The translations under genes were made by a program, and so were the position numbers. From assembly GCF_900091525.1 (NCBI RefSeq), contig NZ_FMCU01000004.1, positions 248,001-312,000 of the forward strand: a DNA stretch of 64,000 bases, written 5' to 3'. The notes beneath the pieces were generated by a model. The model saw only the letters and a program-made list of their open reading frames with translations, did not search any database and was not told where the DNA came from. Positions within the stretch are counted from its first letter, which is position 1. Each line of letters opens with the position of its first letter. This document shows, in pieces, positions 62,906 through 64,000 of the stretch. The DNA is from Micromonospora matsumotoense. GTDB taxonomy: Bacteria; Actinomycetota; Actinomycetes; Mycobacteriales; Micromonosporaceae.

Positions 62906-64000
62906 CCACGACGCCCACCGGGACGCCTGCGCCGCGTACCCTGCCCGAACTGCTCGACTGGCGTACCGGGCTGCATCCGGACCTGGTGGCGGTGGAGGTG
63001 CACCAGGTGGCGACGCTGACCTTCGCCGAGTGGTCCGCCGGTGCCCGTGCCGTCGCCGCCGCGCTGCGGCACCGGGGGCTGCGCCACGGCGACCGGGTCG
63101 GGCTGGTGTTCGGCGCCCGCGACTGGACCCGGTACGCGGTGACGTACTGCGGGGTGCTGCGGGCCGGTGGGGTGGCCGTACCGCTGTCCGACCGGCTCGC
63201 CGCCGGGCAGCTCGGGCACGCGCTGACCCACTGCGCGGCCACCGCCGTCGTGCACGGCGACGACACCCCCGCCCCGCCGGCCCCGCCCGGCGTGGTGGTC
63301 TTCAGCGACGCCGAGCTGCGTGCCGACGGGCGCCCCGACGACCCCGGCCCGGCCACCGTCCACCCCGGCGACCTCGCGCAGATCCTCTACACCTCGGGCA
63401 CGACGGGCCGACCCAAGGGGGTGGCGGCCCGGCACGCCAACCTCACCGCCGGTGCGCCGCAGCACCCACGCCGGTTGGCCCTGGCCCACTCCCAGCGGTT
63501 CCTGCACGCCTTCGCCATCGGCACCAACGCCGGGCAGACCATGCTGCTCAACGCGTTGACCGCGAAGGCCGCCGCGCTCACCCTGCCCCGGTTCACCCCG
63601 GTCCGGTTCGCCCGGCTGGTCGCCGCCCCCGGCACCGGGACCGTCTTCGTCGTACCGTCGATCGCCATCGAGTTGCTGGACTCCGGGGCGCTGCGCGACC
63701 GGGACACCAGCGGTGTGCAGCTGATCGGGTCCACCGCCGCGCCGCTGCCCCCGGCGGTCGCGGCCCGGCTGGCCACGGCATTTCCGCAGGCCACGATCGT
63801 CAACTACTACACCTCCACCGAGGCCGCCCCGGCACAGACCACGATGATCTACGACCCGGCCCGGCCGGACGCGGTCGGCCGGCCGGTCGGCGGGCAGCTG
63901 ATGGTCGCCGACGCCGAGGGCCACCCGCTGCCCGCCGGGACGACCGGCGACGTATGGCTGCGGGCCCCGCACCCGCGCGCCTACTACCGCGACGACGCGG
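62902..64000 (+). CDS. Class I adenylate-forming enzyme, partial
   Basis: 366 codons to the window edge; no stop reached. GTG 62902 overlaps the NRPS stop (GTGA) and has GGAGGG upstream. AMP-binding motifs: ILYTSGTTGRPKGVAARH (P-loop, about residue 165), VNYYTSTEAAPAQTT (A5-like, about 300) and GDVWLRAPHPRAYYRDD. N-terminus LPELLDWRTGLHPDLVAVE is of the free-standing acyl-CoA-ligase/acyl-adenylate type, not an NRPS A domain. Likely activates the carboxylic-acid starter that the NRPS C domain joins to its amino acid. Confidence 0.9.
   Translation, partial: MTTTPTGTPAPRTLPELLDWRTGLHPDLVAVEVHQVATLTFAEWSAGARAVAAALRHRGLRHGDRVGLVFGARDWTRYAVTYCGVLRAGGVAVPLSDRLAAGQLGHALTHCAATAVVHGDDTPAPPAPPGVVVFSDAELRADGRPDDPGPATVHPGDLAQILYTSGTTGRPKGVAARHANLTAGAPQHPRRLALAHSQRFLHAFAIGTNAGQTMLLNALTAKAAALTLPRFTPVRFARLVAAPGTGTVFVVPSIAIELLDSGALRDRDTSGVQLIGSTAAPLPPAVAARLATAFPQATIVNYYTSTEAAPAQTTMIYDPARPDAVGRPVGGQLMVADAEGHPLPAGTTGDVWLRAPHPRAYYRDDA

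Overview
The window is very GC-rich, codes almost without gaps and carries no RNA gene, transposase, integrase or CRISPR array. Gene style (lipoprotein binding proteins with LAGC/LAAC lipoboxes, secreted enzymes ending in ricin-type CBM13 or CBM2 modules on Pro/Thr linkers, many GTG starts, ATGA/GTGA overlaps) points to a filamentous actinobacterium, most likely a Micromonospora relative. The genus is inference; no marker gene is present.

Layout. 1-3.2 kb: an F420-type oxidoreductase start, a TetR regulator with a three-half-site operator, a SnoaL-like/NmrA-like gene pair and an esterase. 3.2-6.8 kb: a secreted streptogrisin-type protease with a ricin module under a LacI-type operator, then a 27-residue cationic peptide gene ending in WIEWCW, a strong hairpin and a TPR protein with a degenerate ATPase-like N-terminus. 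6.9-18.2 kb: a GH141-like beta-helix enzyme and a nine-gene module (GntR; ABC sugar importer; enolase-superfamily dehydratase, Zn alcohol dehydrogenase, SDR, lactonase, aldo/keto reductase) that reads as a non-phosphorylative L-fucose (or similar sugar) pathway.

18.3-52.2 kb is a plant-cell-wall saccharification island: GH43-CBM6-CBM2, GH127, CBM13-GH43, a ChvE/Ggu-type importer, secreted esterases, a CUT1 importer with a beta-lactamase-fold hydrolase, a GH32/43-like enzyme, two GH27 enzymes, CE1-CBM2, CBM2-GH54, CE1-CBM2 and GH10-CBM2, with three LacI-family regulators. Two operator classes tie it together. Class A (TGTKARCGNTMACA-like) lies in the promoters of at least six arabinoxylan/galactoside units, commonly in the 17-bp spacer after a TTGACG -35. 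Class B (GCTAAA-N4-TTTAGC) follows a TTGACA-N17-CATGCT promoter in front of a secreted esterase and of a CUT1 importer, and also precedes a GH32-like gene; the LacI gene at 36357-37382 sits in the middle. One LacI protein (40601-41998) carries an N-terminal domain like the arm-DNA-binding domain of tyrosine integrases, and its start lies within a four-copy TGGAGCCA array.

52.7-64 kb: a membrane protein joining a cytoplasmic SRPBCC domain to an extracellular CBM2-like domain (probably a leaderless mRNA), then the edge of a non-ribosomal peptide locus: a tandem condensation-like protein with degenerate active sites, divergent from a C-A-T-TE synthetase fused to an MFS exporter (Cys in place of Ser in the TE; Asp-like A-domain pocket), translationally coupled to a class I adenylate-forming enzyme that runs off the window.

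The strongest candidates for undescribed biology are the peptide/TPR pair, the integrase-arm/LacI chimera with its repeat array, the SRPBCC-TM-CBM2-like protein and the NRPS-MFS locus.
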